A stretch of 7,990 nt of DNA from Candidatus Heimdallarchaeota archaeon (GTDB lineage Archaea; Asgardarchaeota; Heimdallarchaeia; JABLTI01). Below the pieces are notes generated by a model, which saw only the letters and a list, made by a program, of their open reading frames with translations, had not been told where the DNA came from and did no database searches. This document shows, one piece after another, positions 6,150 to 7,990 of this stretch (positions within the stretch are counted from its first letter, which is position 1; every line of letters starts with the position of its first letter). Position numbers and translations under genes: made by a program. The stretch spans positions 1-7,990 of the forward strand of contig JAGMDP010000008.1 in assembly GCA_023128635.1 (NCBI GenBank), in the 5' to 3' direction.

Positions 6150-7058
6150 TCAAAGGTCTTTCATAAGCTCGAAAAGCTCGAGGATTCTCTTAATGGATTT
6201 AGTCTTTATTGCTTTCCCCACTGTTAAATCAATTTCAGAATTTGAAGCTCCGACCCAAGGTCCAACATCTATAGGTGATGTCTCATGTCTATCCATTAAA
6301 CCCTTTGCTCCCTTTATTACATCACTCCCAACAAGGGTTAATTCAGTTAACCCTCCAAAGCCTGCTACTTCTTGAGGAACTTTGATGACAAGTCTTGTTA
6401 ATTCAAAAGGATTATTTTTTACAAATTCTCTAATAACCATTGCATTAATTCTCATACCACTGGTTGTTACTTTAAATGCTTCTTCAAAGAGATGAATGAA
6501 TTCTTTTGTTGCTAACTCAGTTCTACTTTGAACCAAGAGCATCTTTTTAGAAACTGAGATATAAACTCTAAAATATTTTGGAATTTTAGCTTCGATTTTT
6601 GTAAGAAAGGTATCTGCAACAATTTCTTTTTGCCATTGTTCTAGTAACAAGAAAATTGTTTGAGACTCTTCATCTACTATAAATAAATCAATATTCACTA
6701 AAGAATCAATTTTTAGGATAACATCTTCAAATTTTCTCTCAATTTTATCTGGGTAATATCGAGCAATACTCTTATCCCAGGCAAATAGATTCCAATCAAA
6801 ATCCCCAATAGAGAAATGTTCACTTACTGTTTGAAGATCACGAATAATTTCAAGTGTGACACTTTTGCCAAGATGCTCATAGAAATACTCCCTCTTTGAT
6901 TGTTTCTCACCTATTGGTGGTCGCTTCTTTTTCCAATCCTTAATTAATGCAATTTTTTCAATTAATTGTTCATTTGGTATTGGATTAAGAAGATCATCGA
7001 TTGCTTCGTCTGATAATTTAATACTACTTTCCTTATCAGAAGCTACTGGACTATCCAT
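6150..7058 (-). CDS. Unrecognised 302-residue protein
   Basis: I cannot place this protein in a family. It has a charged, probably helical N-terminus (residues 1-60, ending KKKRPPIGEKQSKREYFYEHL). A mixed alpha/beta middle contains strands such as IDLFIVDEESQTIFLLLE (123-140) and YFRVYISVSKKMLLVQS (162-178). A C-terminal part has a strand LTRLVIKVP, a glycine-rich turn (AGFGGLTELTLVGSD, 232-246), a segment DVGPWVGASNSEIDL and a final helix. There are no transmembrane segments, signal peptide, zinc cysteines or P-loop, so it is probably cytosolic. The ATG has GAGGT eight bases upstream, a convincing start. It lies alone between a 229-base and a 179-base gap, transcribed in the same direction as its neighbours. 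Codon and base use look like the surrounding genes, so nothing marks it as recently acquired. It is surely coding; the function is unknown. Confidence 0.8.
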   Translation of the reverse strand: MDSPVASDKESSIKLSDEAIDDLLNPIPNEQLIEKIALIKDWKKKRPPIGEKQSKREYFYEHLGKSVTLEIIRDLQTVSEHFSIGDFDWNLFAWDKSIARYYPDKIERKFEDVILKIDSLVNIDLFIVDEESQTIFLLLEQWQKEIVADTFLTKIEAKIPKYFRVYISVSKKMLLVQSRTELATKEFIHLFEEAFKVTTSGMRINAMVIREFVKNNPFELTRLVIKVPQEVAGFGGLTELTLVGSDVIKGAKGLMDRHETSPIDVGPWVGASNSEIDLTVGKAIKTKSIKRILELFELMKDL

Positions 7059-7246
7059 GAATCAATACCTCATTGCAAGTAACTAACGAAAACATATCCT
7101 TATGATAATATCAAAAGCTTTTGGTTTGGGCAGAAGATTAGATTTTTCTACTAGCCAAATAAGGAGTTAATCCTGAGGTTTTAATTTAAACTCAAAAGTA
7201 ATTAATTTACAAAGTCATGGGGAAATTAGAGTTTAAAAAACATAAA

Positions 7247-7287
7247 AGAAATAAAAAATAGAAAAACTAAGAAATAAGAAGAAGTAA
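7247..7287 (-). terminator. U-rich terminator of the ferredoxin gene
   Basis: Right after the ferredoxin stop the minus-strand transcript is almost pure U and C, with U runs of three to six over about 40 bases. This is a typical archaeal U-tract terminator. The remaining part of the gap (7059-7246) is AT-rich; it should hold the promoter of the 302-residue gene but shows no clear TATA element. Confidence 0.5.
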
Positions 7288-7467
7288 TTACACTAATACG
7301 ATGCATTCCTCTGGACATTCCTCAACACAAATTCCACAATCAGTGCAGTTTTCGTCTCGAGCATTTATAGGGGCTCCATCATCAGCTTCGTCATATACTT
7401 CTTCAGGACAAACCTCAATGCAAGTTCCACATTTTGAGCATTTGGCAAGATCGATTTTTGTTGGCAT
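7288..7467 (-). CDS. 2[4Fe-4S] ferredoxin
   Basis: A 59-residue ferredoxin of the clostridial/archaeal two-cluster type, a soluble low-potential electron carrier. Two perfect CxxCxxCxxxCP motifs are present: C10, C13, C16, C20 followed by P21, and C41, C44, C47, C51 followed by P52. The fourth cysteine of each motif binds the other cluster. An extra cysteine, C55, follows in CPEEC. The protein is acidic, as usual. The start is ATG with AAGAGGAT ending five bases upstream, and the stop is TAA, followed by a U-rich tract. Its own terminator, and the hairpins after rpoH upstream, suggest it is transcribed alone. The partner enzyme cannot be told from this window. The identification is certain; the physiological role is open. 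Confidence 0.95.
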   Translation of the reverse strand: MPTKIDLAKCSKCGTCIEVCPEEVYDEADDGAPINARDENCTDCGICVEECPEECIVLV

Positions 7468-7571
7468 TTTATATCCTCTTTAATTATTTATGTAGGGTAA
7501 TAGTAAACCACAATATTAGATTATTGTAGTACTATCAAGAATTAACTCGAAAAAACACTCTTTTAAATGTT

Positions 7572-7589
7572 TTTCATCATTTGATGAAA
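7572..7589. repeat. Inverted repeat between rpoH and ferredoxin
   Basis: TTTCATCA and TGATGAAA face each other with a two-base centre, giving perfect eight-base arms. In the rpoH transcript it forms a second hairpin just after the terminator hairpin. Outer arms ATGTTTTT (7567-7574) and AAAAACAT (7595-7602) can pair as an alternative. It could be RNA structure or an operator for the ferredoxin gene. Confidence 0.5.
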
Positions 7590-7591
7590 TA

Positions 7592-7630
7592 TGGAAAAAC
7601 ATGAAAAATTAGGCAAATAAACCTAATTTT
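7592..7630 (-). terminator. Hairpin plus U-tract at the rpoH 3' end
   Basis: Perfect nine-base arms, AAAATTAGG and CCTAATTTT on the minus strand (7622-7630 and 7605-7613), surround an eight-base loop. The arms cover the rpoH stop codon. The second arm runs into a U-rich stretch with a run of five U. This looks like an intrinsic terminator and would separate rpoH from the ferredoxin gene. Confidence 0.55.
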
Positions 7631-7990
7631 CTCTTCTTATTACTAAACGATAAGCTATGGAGTGTCCAGCAATATTACTTTCTCTGAATATTTTCACTAC
7701 TTGCCCGGGTTTAGCTCCTACAGCTTTAACTGCTGGATCGCTTGCAAAGATTTTAGGTAAATGTCTTCTCTTAATATTGTATTTCTCTAACAATTCCTTT
7801 AATTCCTCATCAGGACAAATAATGTGCTCTGGAACAAGATCATGGGTAAAAATATCAAATCGAGGATCCTTACTTGTAATAATCCAGATACCCTGTTCTT
7901 TTGCTTCTCTTCTTGCGTAGTGAGTAAAACGATTTGATGCAACAAGTAATCCTTTAACATTTTCCTCTCCCTTTTCTTCTTTCCTTTGTT
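7623..7990 (-). CDS. rpoH: RNA polymerase subunit H (Rpb5), 3' part, with N-terminal extension
   Basis: The last 121 codons of a gene entering from the right edge. The C-terminal 80 or so residues are the conserved RpoH/Rpb5 assembly domain: FTHDLVPEHIICPDEE, a helix ELLEKYNIKRRHLPKI, SDPAVKAVGAKPGQVVKI and the ending SIAYRLVIRREN. It is part of the RNA polymerase jaw. Most archaeal RpoH proteins begin shortly before this domain. Here the frame stays open for at least 40 more residues, including VKGLLVASNRFTHYARREAK and GIWIITSKDP. That matches in order the end of the eukaryotic Rpb5 N-terminal domain, which has a restriction-endonuclease-like fold and reaches the same LVPEH junction. No start is visible inside the window at the expected archaeal position. 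In many archaea rpoB follows rpoH; here a ferredoxin does. The subunit is certain; the nature of the extension is inference. Confidence 0.93.
   Translation of the reverse strand, partial: QRKEEKGEENVKGLLVASNRFTHYARREAKEQGIWIITSKDPRFDIFTHDLVPEHIICPDEELKELLEKYNIKRRHLPKIFASDPAVKAVGAKPGQVVKIFRESNIAGHSIAYRLVIRREN

Noticed and set aside
7112..7123. Perfect 12-base palindrome CAAAAGCTTTTG upstream of the 302-residue gene
   Set aside because: One or two palindromes of this length are expected by chance in 8 kb, and no second copy or known operator supports it.
7301..7483. Plus-strand frame over the ferredoxin gene
   Set aside because: The minus strand encodes a perfect two-cluster ferredoxin here. 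The plus-strand reading is its antisense shadow.
7657..7920. Plus-strand 87-residue frame at the right end
   Set aside because: Antisense to rpoH, whose protein sequence is unmistakable.
1..7990. CRISPR array, tRNA genes, transposase or toxin-antitoxin pair
   Set aside because: I saw no regularly spaced repeats, no cloverleaf with a T-loop consensus, no transposase motifs and no terminal inverted repeats in either strand.

Overview
The window is about 8 kb of AT-rich archaeal DNA. It holds ten protein genes and no RNA gene, transposon, CRISPR array or prophage that I can recognise. The archaeal signs are an archaeal-type RNA polymerase subunit H (Rpb5 family), an archaeal Pus10 tRNA pseudouridine synthase, a THUMP-less ThiI-like protein, TTG/GTG starts behind Shine-Dalgarno sequences, and U-rich or hairpin gene ends. 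Two proteins look unusually eukaryote-like: an Rpb5 that continues upstream of the normal archaeal start, and a proline-rich protein with a WAVE/WASP-like order of parts. With the low GC this points to an Asgard archaeon. That placement is an inference, not something a single marker proves.

Layout. The left end (7-1314, plus strand) has a RuvC/YqgF-like RNase H-fold protein followed by a small SWIM zinc-finger protein with the extended motif of the Shu2/SWS1 recombination family. Everything from 1324 to the right end is on the minus strand. Read in the direction of transcription from the right, it runs: the 3' part of rpoH/Rpb5 (7623-7990, entering from outside); a 59-residue 2[4Fe-4S] ferredoxin (7288-7467); an unrecognised 302-residue protein (6150-7058); the coiled-coil/polyproline/acidic protein (5218-5970), coupled to a ThiI-like PP-loop ATPase (4485-5210); a small protein with an ACT-like pattern (3851-4264); and thiamine-monophosphate kinase ThiL (2720-3721) followed closely by Pus10 (1324-2694). 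Pus10 and the SWIM gene converge, with only nine bases between their stop codons.

How the genes relate. Pus10 and the ThiI-like protein both belong to tRNA modification (pseudouridine 54/55 and 4-thiouridine). ThiL makes thiamine diphosphate. The RuvC-like/SWIM pair suggests recombination or repair. The ferredoxin is a general electron carrier and might supply electrons to Fe-S or sulfur chemistry, but nothing in the sequence ties it to a neighbour.

The most interesting item is the polyproline protein at 5218-5970. It has, in order, an N-terminal coiled coil, two PPPPP runs, a GVTLKKA segment resembling the actin-binding WH2 motif, an amphipathic basic segment resembling the WASP central region, and an acidic stretch. 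This is the layout of WAVE/WASH/WASP-type actin nucleation promoters, but it rests on short motifs in low-complexity sequence. The second is the eukaryote-like upstream extension of Rpb5.
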